From assembly GCA_964504445.1 (NCBI GenBank), contig CAZDEO010000007.1, positions 1-64,000 on the forward strand: a stretch of 64,000 nt of DNA, read 5' to 3'. How positions within the stretch are numbered: position 1 is the first letter of the stretch; the number at the start of each line of letters is the position of its first letter. This document shows positions 1 to 8,048 of this stretch, piece by piece. The notes under the pieces are model-generated. The model was given only the letters and a program-made list of their open reading frames with translations. It was not told where the DNA came from and made no database searches. Source of the DNA: JACSRF01 sp964504445. Lineage in GTDB: Bacteria; Chloroflexota; Anaerolineae; Promineifilales; Promineifilaceae. Position numbers and translations under genes: made by a program.

Positions 1-128
1 GTGGCAACGGCCGTTAGGGCATCAACGGCCGTTGGGGGTGGCGCTTCTGTTACCAGCGGCAGCGGCGCGCTTTCCGCGGCCCGGCCACACCCAACCAGCA
101 GCAAAATCAAAAAAACGGGGACAACCAA
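1..128 (-). CDS. Lipoprotein, N-terminal fragment (gene runs off the window)
   Basis: Read on the minus strand, this stretch encodes a hydrophobic segment (VPVFLILLLVGC) ending in a lipobox-like LVGC, then a Pro/Thr/Ala-rich stretch containing EAPPPTAVDALTAVA. That is the form of a lipoprotein signal peptide followed by a disordered linker, so the product is probably tethered to the outer face of the membrane. A TTG at 126-128 is the most convenient start, but no clear ribosome site precedes it and no ATG is in frame nearby, so the start is uncertain. Two ACGGCCGT octamers lie in the coding part and encode Thr-Ala-Val both times. The function lies in the missing part. Confidence 0.5.
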   Translation of the reverse strand, partial: MVVPVFLILLLVGCGRAAESAPLPLVTEAPPPTAVDALTAVA

Positions 129-156
129 GATGAGAGGTTGTCCAGGTAAAAGCTTA

Positions 157-262
157 GGGAACGCAGAGAATCGCAGAGAGCTGGTGAGGTTCGCAGAGCG
201 CGAAGAGAGGGCTATCTTTCTCTGCCTATCTCTTCGCTTGCTCTGCGTACCTTTGCGTTCCC
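157..262. repeat. 106-bp imperfect palindrome built of GCAGAG decamers, copy 1
   Basis: The element opens with GGGAACGCAGAG and closes with the complementary-type GCGTTCCC. Inside, CGCAGAG-like units recur at a 10-bp period on the left arm, and CTCTGCG-like units mirror them on the right arm. The same architecture and nearly the same length occur at 47266-47372, so this is a dispersed family. It could fold as a long hairpin. No reading frame is present, so a small non-autonomous mobile element or REP-like repeat is the likeliest class. Confidence 0.7.
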
Positions 263-333
263 GCTGTGTAGTTGGGAGGAAAAAGCGTCTTGTTTTCAAA
301 AAAACACCTTACTGTCGTTTTCTGCCAGCAATT

Positions 334-365
334 CAGGCTGATTGGCTGACAGGCTGACCGGCTGA
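334..365. repeat. Four tandem octamers, consensus NNGGCTGA
   Basis: Four consecutive 8-bp units begin at 334, 342, 350 and 358 and all end in GGCTGA, with only the first two bases varying. This belongs to the same class of short intergenic tandem repeats seen with 7-bp or 8-bp periods elsewhere in the window. Confidence 0.75.
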
Positions 366-584
366 AAATTTAGCGCATTATACGGATAACCCCTGGGCCT
401 GCCCAACAAGCTGTTCATCTTCTGCCTCGTTTTTCATCTAGCTCGTAACCGCATGAGGCAGCCTGGGTTTTAACTAGGGCATGGGGGCTAAGCCAAATAG
501 AAAGCGAGAGTAAGGGCAAGAGCTAAAAAGGATAAGCTACCCGGGTATTAGTTCTGGCTTTGGCTATTTACAGGAAAAACGAGC

Positions 585-1745
585 ATGAGATACGCGCATA
601 TTGTAGGTTGGGGCTGTTACCTACCGGAGCAAGTTTTGAGCAATGATGACCTGGCAAAACTGGTGGATACATCTCACGAGTGGATTTTGACCCGTACCGG
701 CATTCGGGAGCGGCGCATTGCCAATGAAAAGGAGACAACGGCGACGCTGGCTTTTGAGGCAGCCGCCCGCGCTTTAGCGGTGTCGGATGTGCACCCGGCG
801 CAGTTGGATATGATTGTGGTAGCAACTTCGACGCCGGAGTACATTTTTCCTGCTACGGCCTCGCTGGTGCAGGATTACCTGGGGGCGCGCAAGGCGGGGG
901 CCTTTGACCTGAGCGCGGCGTGTTCTGGTTTTGTGTATGGGCTGAGTTTGGCGGCTAATGCTATCGCTTCAGGAGCAATTGACACGGCCGTTGTCATTGG
1001 CGCGGAAACCTTATCACGGGTGGTAGATTGGCAAGACCGGGCCACCTGTATTTTGTTTGGCGACGGGGCGGGGGCGCTGGTGCTAAAGGGTTCGGACGTG
1101 CCCGGCGGCGTACTCTCCTCCACGCTGCGCTCTGATGGCTCTGGCGGGGATTTGCTGAGCCTGTACAATGTGCAAAATAGCCCGGTACCCATTTACGGGA
1201 CTGCCTACGTGAATGGCAATAAGCAGAATATCCACATGAACGGCCGTCAGGTGTTCCGGTTTGCCACCAACGTCGTGAGTGATTCTATTGAGGAAGTGGT
1301 GAAAAAGGCGCAGCTTACCATGGCGGACGTTTCTCTAGTGGTACCCCATCAGGCCAACGAGCGCATCATTCAGACGGTGGCCAAAAAGCTAAAGCTGCCG
1401 CTGGAGAAGTTTTACCTGAACGTGGACCGCGTGGGCAACACGTCGGCGGCCTCTATTCCCATTGCCTTGTGCGATGCCATCAAAGAGGGCAAACTACACT
1501 CCGATGACAATTTGGTGTTTGTGGGGTTTGGTGGCGGTCTGACCTGGGCGGCGGCGGTAGTCAAGTGGGATGTGACGCCGCCGGAGGTGTCGGCCATGAA
1601 GCGGCGTTGGCAGCAGGCCCGTTATGGGCTGGCGCGGGTGCGCTCGCGCTTGCGCCGGGTGATGCGCCGCTTTGGCGCCTGGGTGGCGGGTTCGCCTACG
1701 CCAGAGGCGCGGTTGAAGGATGCGGACAAATCTCCGAGAGAATAA
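585..1745 (+). CDS. fabH: Beta-ketoacyl-ACP synthase III (FabH type)
   Basis: FabH condenses an acyl-CoA primer with malonyl-ACP to start fatty acid synthesis in the cytoplasm. The thiolase-fold triad is visible: Cys113 in AACSGF, His255 in VPHQAN and Asn285 in VGNTSAAS, with the usual spacing. The core ends near residue 335. A further 50 residues form an Arg-rich tail (KRRWQQ, VRSRLRRVMRR) that ordinary FabH proteins lack; it could bind nucleic acid, acidic ACP or the membrane surface. The start at 585 gives the standard N-terminus; the ribosome site is weak. The downstream gene starts 64 nt later. No other fatty-acid genes are nearby, so a specialised acyl-primer role is possible. Confidence 0.9.
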   Translation: MRYAHIVGWGCYLPEQVLSNDDLAKLVDTSHEWILTRTGIRERRIANEKETTATLAFEAAARALAVSDVHPAQLDMIVVATSTPEYIFPATASLVQDYLGARKAGAFDLSAACSGFVYGLSLAANAIASGAIDTAVVIGAETLSRVVDWQDRATCILFGDGAGALVLKGSDVPGGVLSSTLRSDGSGGDLLSLYNVQNSPVPIYGTAYVNGNKQNIHMNGRQVFRFATNVVSDSIEEVVKKAQLTMADVSLVVPHQANERIIQTVAKKLKLPLEKFYLNVDRVGNTSAASIPIALCDAIKEGKLHSDDNLVFVGFGGGLTWAAAVVKWDVTPPEVSAMKRRWQQARYGLARVRSRLRRVMRRFGAWVAGSPTPEARLKDADKSPRE

Positions 1746-1809
1746 AAACGGTGGATTGGAGAGCAGGGAGTGGAAACTGGCCTGGCTCTAATCAAAAGGT
1801 ATAGGGAGT

Positions 1810-2451
1810 ATGATGGAAGAAACGGCGCAATGGCGTGGCGCGCTGAATGCGAAAGCATTGGCGGGCGGGGCGTTGGTTACAATTGGTATCCTGGCAGTTT
1901 TGCTGGTCTGGCTTAGCCCGGCGGAGCGTACGCTAGGCAACGGGATTAAAGCCGTCTACGTGCATGTTTCGCTGACCTGGGCAGGGTTGGCGGGTTTTGT
2001 CGCTGCGGCTTTGTTGGGGTTGGTTCAATTATTTGCCCGGCGGCCTAAGGGGGATAGTTGGCGGGTGGCTGTAGGCTGGGTGGCTTTTGGTTTTTACCTG
2101 GCCGGGGTTGCGGCCAGCGCGCTGGCTTCCCAGGTGAATTGGGGGGCGGTGTTCTGGCAAGAACCGCGCATGGTTACCTCGCTGAACGTGCTGGCGGCGG
2201 CGCTGATTGTGCAAATGGGCAACTTTTTCTTTCCCTGGTGGTGGCTGCGGGCGGCGTTGAGCTTGCTGCTGCCCGGCTTTGTGCTTTGGGCAAACTTCAC
2301 GACGCCGCTGGTACTGCATCCGCGGGATCCTATTGGCAGTTCGGAAGCCACGGGCATTCAGTTGACTTTTCTGGCTATGTTTGTGCTGATGGCGCTGGCG
2401 GAGGGGGTGCTGGTGTGGCTGGTACGGCCTCAAATGCCTGCGGAAAGCTGA
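1810..2451 (+). CDS. CcmC/cytochrome c assembly-like membrane protein
   Basis: A 213-residue polytopic protein with about six hydrophobic segments. YVHVSLTWAG near residue 50 and WGAVFWQEPRMVTSLNVL near residue 115 resemble the heme-handling region of CcmC, where a tryptophan-rich stretch and WDPRLT-like motif are usual. CcmC presents heme to the CcmE chaperone for c-type cytochrome maturation. The match is partial and no other ccm gene is adjacent, so the assignment is at family level. GGGAG just upstream of ATG 1810 supports the start. A secreted pentaheme cytochrome is encoded at 45246-47147, so the genome must mature c-type heme. Confidence 0.5.
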   Translation: MMEETAQWRGALNAKALAGGALVTIGILAVLLVWLSPAERTLGNGIKAVYVHVSLTWAGLAGFVAAALLGLVQLFARRPKGDSWRVAVGWVAFGFYLAGVAASALASQVNWGAVFWQEPRMVTSLNVLAAALIVQMGNFFFPWWWLRAALSLLLPGFVLWANFTTPLVLHPRDPIGSSEATGIQLTFLAMFVLMALAEGVLVWLVRPQMPAES

Positions 2452-2463
2452 GGGGGAACTGAA

Positions 2464-2508
2464 AAGTGAAGAGTGCAGACTGGAGAGATGTGCTTCACTC
2501 TTTTTATT
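2464..2508. terminator. Terminator between converging genes
   Basis: AGTGAAG near 2465 pairs with CTTCACT near 2493, followed by CTTTTTATTT. The hairpin lies between the stop codons of two converging genes. Confidence 0.5.
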
Positions 2509-3201
2509 TCAGGGGGATTTAGCCTGCTGGGCAGCCAGGGCGATGTGCTTCAGGATGGTTTCTTCGTCGGCGGCGCCGCTGAGGTGAACACGGCCGTTGA
2601 CCACCAGGTGGGGTAGGGTGTAGGCCGAGTTTTGGATGGCCGCTTCCGGGAACATGTTGGACATAATCAGAAAGGCACGCACTTTTTCGCTGGCCACGGC
2701 CAGGCCAAAGGCTGTTTTGGCCACGATGCCGCCGTATTCGTCGGAATCGGCCGTAATTATTTCCAGGGTGATGTCCGTCTCTAGCTTGTGCAGCTTAATG
2801 CGCGTCAGCGGTTCCAGGGTAACGCCGCGAAAAGAGACAGCCTGGATGGCGGTAATCAGCGCGGTGAGCTGGTAGCCGTTGGGCAGGCCAATGATGCGCA
2901 CACCGTAATCCATCTTTTTCCCGCCATCTATGCCCATAAAGCCCAGCACCGGATAGTAGCGGTAGCTGGCTTTGCGCGAGAAGGTGCGCAGTTCAATCTT
3001 TTCAAAGCGCTCCGCCAGGGCGCGGCAGAGGTGCAGCGCTTCTTTCTCTTCCGGGCTGGCGTCTTCCAGGCCCCAGTAATGAATGCGCACCGGGTGGGGC
3101 AGTTCCTGAAAGTAAGGGGCCAGTTCATCTAGCTGTACGGCCGTGATGGTGAATTCGTTTAGCTCTTCATGAGGTAATGTCGTTTTTTGTTCATCTGCCA
3201 T
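2509..3201 (-). CDS. PDO/glutaredoxin-fold protein lacking the CxxC redox motif
   Basis: The 230-residue product looks like the two-thioredoxin-domain protein disulfide oxidoreductases. The first half contains YGVRIIGLPNGYQLTALI, like the typical YGVRFxGIPxGxEF stretch. The second contains the cis-proline loop YTLPHLVVNG. Where active members carry a Cys-x-x-Cys (ITxPTCPYCP), this protein reads ITADSDEYGG, so both redox cysteines are gone; only one Cys is visible overall. It cannot do dithiol exchange and may be a binding or scaffold protein. The start at 3201 follows GGAGGT at good spacing; an earlier in-frame start would run into the divergent gene. Confidence 0.65.
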   Translation of the reverse strand: MADEQKTTLPHEELNEFTITAVQLDELAPYFQELPHPVRIHYWGLEDASPEEKEALHLCRALAERFEKIELRTFSRKASYRYYPVLGFMGIDGGKKMDYGVRIIGLPNGYQLTALITAIQAVSFRGVTLEPLTRIKLHKLETDITLEIITADSDEYGGIVAKTAFGLAVASEKVRAFLIMSNMFPEAAIQNSAYTLPHLVVNGRVHLSGAADEETILKHIALAAQQAKSP

Positions 3202-3202
3202 T

Positions 3203-3230
3203 GTTGCGAACCTCCACGGCGATTTATAAT
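3203..3230 (+). promoter_or_regulatory. Possible sigma-70 promoter for the NnrU/ICMT-like gene
   Basis: TTGCGA at 3203-3208 and TATAAT at 3225-3230 are separated by 16 bp. A transcript starting near 3237 would have a leader of about 17 nt before ATG 3254, with GAAGAG as ribosome site. Confidence 0.35.
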
Positions 3231-3253
3231 CTGCATTCACCAGAAGAGCAAAT

Positions 3254-3874
3254 ATGACACCATTTATTCTCTCCTTCATTGTGTGGGCCTTCGTCCACAG
3301 CGTTACCGCTGATCGGCGGGTGAAAGATGGGGTGCGCCGAAAGCTGGGCGAGCGCGCCTACGCCGGACTGTACCGTCTGGGCTACAATCTCTTTGCTTTC
3401 CTGACCATTTTGCCTGTGTTGTGGGTGCTGTGGACACAAGTGCCTGACCGCCTGCTCTGGCGGATACCCGCTCCTTTTGATTGGCTGGCCTTGGGCATGC
3501 AATTTGTGGGTTTTGTGGGGCTGATTGTGGCTCTGCTGCAAACTGACTTGTGGGAGTTTGTGGGCTTGCGGCAGGCGGTGAACTTTTTGGCCGGCAAGGA
3601 GCAGCTGTTACCCCCGGCGAAATTGGTGACGGGAGGCATGTATGCCTTTGTGCGCCACCCCCTTTACTTTTTTAGCCTGCTGATTTTGTGGCCTAACCCT
3701 ACCATGACGCTGCAAACGCTGATTTTGAACGTGATGGCGACGATGTATTTGTGGGCGGGGTCGCGGGTGGAGGAGAGGCGGTTAACGGCCGTGTTTGGCG
3801 AAGCGTACACCATCTACCAACAACGCGTGCCCGGGCTGCTACCTATTCGCTGGCCCGCCAGGGGTAATCAATAA
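3254..3874 (+). CDS. NnrU / isoprenylcysteine-methyltransferase-like membrane protein
   Basis: A 206-residue protein with five or six hydrophobic segments. The C-terminal third has GGMYAFVRHPLYFFSLL and then EERRLTAVFGEAYTIYQQRVPGLLP, the signature of the PEMT/ICMT fold, in which the RHPxY segment and the following Glu/Tyr pattern form the methyl-donor site. The N-terminal half resembles NnrU of denitrifiers. No nir, nor or nos gene is present here, so a denitrification role is not supported. It is divergent from the CxxC-less glutaredoxin-fold gene, with only 52 nt between starts. Substrate unknown. Confidence 0.65.
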   Translation: MTPFILSFIVWAFVHSVTADRRVKDGVRRKLGERAYAGLYRLGYNLFAFLTILPVLWVLWTQVPDRLLWRIPAPFDWLALGMQFVGFVGLIVALLQTDLWEFVGLRQAVNFLAGKEQLLPPAKLVTGGMYAFVRHPLYFFSLLILWPNPTMTLQTLILNVMATMYLWAGSRVEERRLTAVFGEAYTIYQQRVPGLLPIRWPARGNQ

Positions 3875-3964
3875 TCAATTTAATTTCATAGTTGATAGAT
3901 GACCTGTTTCCGCGTATGATTGCGGAAACAATCTCAGCCTCTGGAAAACATGCAGGATCTGCCT

Positions 3965-4429
3965 ATGTTTAAGCATATTTTAGTGCCTTTGGATGGCTCT
4001 TCCTTTGCCGAAGCCTCTATTCCCTATGCTTTATCCTTGGCGGCGCAATACCATGCAGAGGTTACCTTGCTACGGGTCATCGCTCCGCCCCGCTGGGGGT
4101 CCATGATGGAAGCCGAATCGCCAGACTTGTTTGCCAGGTTGAGCAGAACGGCCGTGCAAGACGCGCTTTCTTACCTGGAATATCAAAACGAAGCCTTTCA
4201 ATCTCACCAAGTCAAAGTTCATATTCGCGCCGAAAGTGGCGAACCCGCTGCCAAATACATTCTTGACATTGCCGCTGACGCCGAGGTTGATCTCATCGTT
4301 ATGAGTACGCACGGCCGTAGCGGGTTACAGCGCTGGATGTTTGGCAGCGTTGCCGAGCGCGTCACCCGTCAGGCCACCATACCCGTTTTGCTCGTCCGGC
4401 CTGCCGTTGAAGATTTTCCAGATTCATAG
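3965..4429 (+). CDS. Universal stress protein, UspA family
   Basis: A single-domain 154-residue UspA protein. MFKHILVPLDGSSFAE opens the fold. MSTHGRSGLQRWMFGSVAERV is the ATP-binding loop (G-2x-G-9x-G-S), so it belongs to the nucleotide-binding subgroup. The start at 3965 is preferred over 3920 because the family begins with this motif and AGGAT lies just upstream. TRAP operons often carry UspA genes next to their permease genes, and this one lies 61 nt upstream of the TRAP small subunit on the same strand, so it may serve that transporter. Confidence 0.85.
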   Translation: MFKHILVPLDGSSFAEASIPYALSLAAQYHAEVTLLRVIAPPRWGSMMEAESPDLFARLSRTAVQDALSYLEYQNEAFQSHQVKVHIRAESGEPAAKYILDIAADAEVDLIVMSTHGRSGLQRWMFGSVAERVTRQATIPVLLVRPAVEDFPDS

Positions 4430-4490
4430 CACATATTTACCCCACCATTGCCGGAATGCCGTTGGCACTTATCGAAGGAGGAAAACAGCT

Positions 4491-5090
4491 ATGCGTCTTT
4501 TGCTCAGATATGTGCGCGTTGTTGACGCCCTCTCAGAACACATGGGCAACATTTCCATGTACCTTGTCATCATCACCGTATTTGTGGGCTTCTCTAATGT
4601 GCTACTACGTTACGTAGGCCAAATAATCCAGCAGCGGCTCACATCAAACCTCTTCATTGAACTACAATGGTACCTCTACTCCCTCATTTTCTTCTTCGGC
4701 TTTGCCTACATCCTCAAACATAATATCAACGTGCGCGTAGACTTTTGGTATGCCAACCGCACCCCCAAAACCAAAGCGTGGATTAATTTCGTAGGACATC
4801 TAGTTGCCCTCCTTCCCTTTTGCCTCATTGCCCTCTACTTTACCTACAGTCCGGTGCTTACTTCCTGGGGGCTGCGCCCTGACGGTAGTTGGGGCACATG
4901 GGAGCTTTCCCCAGACCCCAGCGGCCTTCCTCGCGCCCCCATCAAAAGCATGATTATTTTCGCTTTCGTCACGCTGCTGCTGCAAACCGTAGCCGAGTTA
5001 ATTAAACTGGCAGCCACCATTCGTGACCAACAAGACCTGGTGGCGGAAGTTTTACTTTCAAAAGAGGAAGCCCCCTTGCGCATTGAATAA
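4491..5090 (+). CDS. TRAP transporter small permease subunit (DctQ type)
   Basis: The 199-residue product has four hydrophobic segments and the family pattern ELQWYLYSLIFFFGFAYILKHNINVRVDF, where ELQW and the N-V-R-V-D stretch are conserved in DctQ. It packs against the large permease at the membrane. The start at 4491 is fixed by AGGAGG eight bases upstream; a longer open frame exists but would overlap the UspA gene. The next gene is the large subunit, 67 nt downstream. The long type of DctQ fits the TRAP group linked to 2-oxo acids and related organic anions. Confidence 0.9.
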   Translation: MRLLLRYVRVVDALSEHMGNISMYLVIITVFVGFSNVLLRYVGQIIQQRLTSNLFIELQWYLYSLIFFFGFAYILKHNINVRVDFWYANRTPKTKAWINFVGHLVALLPFCLIALYFTYSPVLTSWGLRPDGSWGTWELSPDPSGLPRAPIKSMIIFAFVTLLLQTVAELIKLAATIRDQQDLVAEVLLSKEEAPLRIE

Positions 5091-5157
5091 AGCAGTAACT
5101 AGCCCAAAAGGACGAGAGAGTTACATTTACCCACGATCCACGACATAGGAGAGCAAA

Positions 5158-6516
5158 ATGGGATTCGAGTGGTTAGCCATTGTCATGTTTGGCCTCTTTC
5201 TAATTTTGATTTTGAGTGGCTACCCGGTGGCTTTCTCTTTTGCGGGAACGGCCATCATATTTGGCTTGCTAGGCCTTGCCCTCGACGCTTTTGACCTACG
5301 GCTTTTGCGGTTACTGCCTAACCGCTGGTTTGGCTCGATGTCAGATTTTACCCTGTTAGCCATCCCCTTTTTCGTATTTATGGGGTCAATCTTTGAAAAA
5401 TCGGGGCTGGCGGAAAAGTTACTCACCACCATTGGCATGTTGTTTGGTCCAATACGGGGTGGGTTGGCGTTAGCGGCCGTTATTGTGGGGACCTTGCTAG
5501 CAGCGGCTACCGGCGTTGTGGCCGCTACCGTCATCGTCATGGGGCTGCTCTCTTTGCCCATTATGGTACGCTACAAGTATGATCACAAGCTGGCAACAGG
5601 CGCCATAGTTGCTTCAGGCACATTAGCCCAACTGCTGCCACCCAGTCTAGTGCTGGTGGTACTCAGTTCTCAAGTCGGGGTTTCTGTGGGTGACCTCTTT
5701 TTAGGTGCGCTTATTCCTGGATTAATATTGGCCCTTCTCTATGCCCTGTACATTATAATAGTCGCCTTCTTCAAACCAGAAGCGGCCCCAGCGTTGCCCC
5801 CGGAGGCGCGCATCTACAGCGGTAGGGCGCTAGCGCGAGAGGTGTTGGTGGCCGTCGTACCCCCTTTGCTCCTGATTTTTGCCGTGTTGGGCAGTATTTT
5901 TCAGGGTATTGCCACCCCCACGGAAGCGGGAGCTGTGGGCGCTTTTGGCGCCTGCGTGTTGGCGGCCCTAAACCGCAACCTCAACTGGCGCATCATCAAG
6001 GAAGCTGGGCGGGCCACTTCTAACATCACCTCCCTGGTGCTGATGATTCTTTTTGCCTCTACCTTTTTTGGCCTGATCTTTGACGGCCTGGGCGGGCAAC
6101 GATGGGTCACCAATTTTCTGGTGAATTTACCGGGTGGTTTCTGGGGTTTCATCATTGTGGCCAATATTGTGGTGTTTTTGTTGGGTATTAACCTGGAGTT
6201 TTTGGAGATTAGCTTTATCGTTATGCCGCTCTTTGTGCCAGCCCTGGCCCTGTTGGCCCCAGAGCAGACTCACGTGGCTCCGGAAGTTTTGTTGGTCTGG
6301 TTTTCGGTGATAATGGCTGTCAATTTAAATATGGCTTTTATTTCGCCACCAGTGGGATTTTCGTTGTTTTATTTGCAGAGCGTGGCCCCGCCGGAGGTAG
6401 AAACTCTGGATATTCACAAAGGAGCGCTACCTTTTATGGCCTTGCAGGTGGTGGGGCTAATTTTAGTGATGCTCTTCCCCCAAACTGTGGAATGGCTGGT
6501 GTTGCTGGCCGGTTAG
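5158..6516 (+). CDS. TRAP transporter large permease subunit (DctM type)
   Basis: A 452-residue, very hydrophobic protein with about 12 membrane spans. It carries the DctM landmarks: FTLLAIPFFVFMGSIFEKSGLA near residue 65, ATGVVAATVIVMGLLSLPIM near 120, ATPTEAGAVGAFGA near 260 and AFISPPVGFSLFYLQSV near 400. DctM couples sodium entry to uptake of the ligand delivered by the binding protein. AGGAG precedes ATG 5158. No ACGGCCGT octamer lies in this gene or its TRAP neighbours, unlike the rest of the window. Confidence 0.95.
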   Translation: MGFEWLAIVMFGLFLILILSGYPVAFSFAGTAIIFGLLGLALDAFDLRLLRLLPNRWFGSMSDFTLLAIPFFVFMGSIFEKSGLAEKLLTTIGMLFGPIRGGLALAAVIVGTLLAAATGVVAATVIVMGLLSLPIMVRYKYDHKLATGAIVASGTLAQLLPPSLVLVVLSSQVGVSVGDLFLGALIPGLILALLYALYIIIVAFFKPEAAPALPPEARIYSGRALAREVLVAVVPPLLLIFAVLGSIFQGIATPTEAGAVGAFGACVLAALNRNLNWRIIKEAGRATSNITSLVLMILFASTFFGLIFDGLGGQRWVTNFLVNLPGGFWGFIIVANIVVFLLGINLEFLEISFIVMPLFVPALALLAPEQTHVAPEVLLVWFSVIMAVNLNMAFISPPVGFSLFYLQSVAPPEVETLDIHKGALPFMALQVVGLILVMLFPQTVEWLVLLAG

Positions 6517-6536
6517 ATACCGCGGGATGGAAATAG

Positions 6537-6571
6537 AAAGGGGAAAGTCCGCGCAGACTTTCCCCTTTTTT
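6537..6571. terminator. Bidirectional terminator between TRAP QM and P genes
   Basis: A perfect 13-bp stem, AAAGGGGAAAGTC at 6537-6549 and its complement at 6556-6568, has a 6-nt loop, a T-run on the right and an A-run on the left. It can stop transcription from both converging units. Confidence 0.9.
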
Positions 6572-6608
6572 GTTGCTGGTTACCTGTGGTAAGCCTGCCG
6601 CTGGTTAG

Positions 6609-7730
6609 TTAACCAAATTGGCGGGCGATGAAGTTGGCATAGCTGGTTTCGATAAAGCTGTGCCATTCTTGTACTTCGCTGCGGAAGGCTTTCCACTGGT
6701 CATAAACGGATTTGAAATCGGCATCACCTTGGGCCAATTCATCATAGAGGGAGAAGGAGGCTTCTTCGGCGGCAATCATGATTTCTTCGCTGAAGGTGCG
6801 TAGTTCGGTGCCGCTGGCAACGATTTCTTTGAGGGCGCCAGCATTGCGGGCATCGTAGCGGGCGGTCATGGTCATGTTGGCTTCGTAAGCGGCCGTTTTG
6901 ATGATTTCCTGGTATAGCTCGGGCAGTTGTTGCCATTCCGCCAGGTTGATCTGAATTTCCAGGGTGGGCGAGGGTTCCCACCAGCCAGGAGCATAGTAGT
7001 AGCGTGCGGCATCGTTTAGCCCCAGCTTCAGGTCGTCGTAGGGGCCGACCCATTCAGCGGCGTCTACAGCGCCGGTTTGCAGCGCCTGGAAAATTTCGCC
7101 GCCAGCCAAAACCTGGACAGTTGCGCCCAAACGGTCCATGACCTGCCCACCCAGGCCGGGGATGCGTACTTTTAGGCCGCGAATGTCGTTGGCGGTGTTG
7201 ATTTCACGGTTCCACCAGCCCCCCATTTGCGCGCCGGTGTTGCCAGCGGGGAATTGGATGACGCCAAAGCGTTCTCTGTAGAATTCTTGCAGCATGGGTA
7301 GACCGCCTCCTTCGTACAGCCAGGCATTTTGCTGCCGGGTGGTCATGCCGAAGGGGACGCTGGTGCCCAGACCCATAATGGGGCTACGCCCGGTGTAGTA
7401 GTAAGATGCGGTATGCCCAATGGGGACTGCGCCTTGTTCGACGACGTTGAGCACTTCCAAACCGGGAGCCAATTCACCGGCGGCGCGGGGCGTGATGATG
7501 AATTTGCCCCCTGTCATGGCGGCGACGCGATCGGCCATGACTTGCGCGCCACCAAAGATGGTGTCCAGGGCCAGGGGCCAACTGGTAGCCATTTGCCATT
7601 CGATATTGGGCAGGGCTTGATCTTCGGCGACGGCGTTGGAGGCTTCTTCTGCACCACAGCCTACCAGGCCAATCGTGGCTGCGCCAAGGGCGCCCTTGGC
7701 GGCCATTCCCAAAAACTCTCTTCTCTTCAT
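6609..7730 (-). CDS. TRAP substrate-binding lipoprotein (DctP/TakP type), Tat signal
   Basis: The 373-residue product starts MKRREFLGMAAKGA, a twin-arginine signal, followed by a lipobox at GLVGC, so it is exported folded and lipid-anchored. The mature part has the DctP fold: the ligand-binding arginine region GLKVRIPGLGGQVMDRLG, then ALQTGAVDAAEWVGPYDDLKLGL and YAPGWWEPSPTLEIQIN. These match the TakP subgroup that binds 2-oxo acids or similar monocarboxylates, sometimes with calcium. The start at 7730 follows GAAGGAG. It converges on the QM genes, so P and QM are separate transcripts, which allows extra receptor to be made. Ligand assignment is inference. Confidence 0.9.
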   Translation of the reverse strand: MKRREFLGMAAKGALGAATIGLVGCGAEEASNAVAEDQALPNIEWQMATSWPLALDTIFGGAQVMADRVAAMTGGKFIITPRAAGELAPGLEVLNVVEQGAVPIGHTASYYYTGRSPIMGLGTSVPFGMTTRQQNAWLYEGGGLPMLQEFYRERFGVIQFPAGNTGAQMGGWWNREINTANDIRGLKVRIPGLGGQVMDRLGATVQVLAGGEIFQALQTGAVDAAEWVGPYDDLKLGLNDAARYYYAPGWWEPSPTLEIQINLAEWQQLPELYQEIIKTAAYEANMTMTARYDARNAGALKEIVASGTELRTFSEEIMIAAEEASFSLYDELAQGDADFKSVYDQWKAFRSEVQEWHSFIETSYANFIARQFG

Positions 7731-8048
7731 ATTCTTTCTCCTTCGTAAATGTAGCGCCAGCATCTTGCTGGCGACGCCACCTGGAAGATGGCGCTCCATT
7801 TTCATTCATGGTGGTCGACGACAGCCGGTGAAGTCTCCTCTGTTGAGAATGGGGGTTTTGTGCCCGTCATCCAGGTGGTGGGGGCGTAGACTTTTTGATT
7901 GTATTGGAAGTTTTGGCAATCTGTCAACCTTTTTGGGCGAGTAGGGGTTTTTCTAAAGCAGACAAAAACTTGACACAATGTGGCAAGGAGACGATAGTGC
8001 CGCTGTTTTTTTCTTTTTTAAAAGGAGCGTGGGGAGGTTTTTTATCCT
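7731..8048. other. Intergenic region of 318 nt upstream of the TRAP receptor
   Basis: No gene seen. The first 70 nt form the leader of the receptor gene and contain a folded repeat (7751-7797). The remainder, up to the end of mutS, is AT-richer and should contain the receptor promoter, but I could not pick out a convincing hexamer pair. Confidence 0.5.
7751..7797. repeat. Nested inverted repeat in the leader of the TRAP receptor gene
   Basis: GCCAGCA/TGCTGGC (7756-7772) forms an inner hairpin. AGCGCCA near 7754 pairs with TGGCGCT near 7788, and ATCTT pairs with AAGAT, giving an outer stem or a competing fold. The element sits about 10 nt before the ribosome site of the minus-strand receptor gene, so it would be transcribed in its leader. 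It resembles dispersed intergenic repeats, but only one copy is in this window. Confidence 0.5.

Larger units (their letters stand above)
129..584. other. Intergenic region of 456 nt with two repeat elements
   Basis: No convincing gene lies here: the short open frames have poor coding character. The space holds a 106-bp imperfect palindrome (157-262) and four tandem octamers (334-365), described separately. From 366 to 584 I see only ordinary sequence that should contain the promoter of the FabH-type gene; no sigma-70-like hexamer pair stands out. Confidence 0.6.

Noticed and set aside
1..357. Plus-strand open frame of 118 codons
   Set aside because: It spans the palindrome and octamer repeats; the minus-strand lipoprotein start explains the coding signal better.
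3254..3874. Denitrification role for the NnrU-like protein
   Set aside because: No nitrite, nitric oxide or nitrous oxide reductase gene is nearby, and the ICMT-like motif is more informative.
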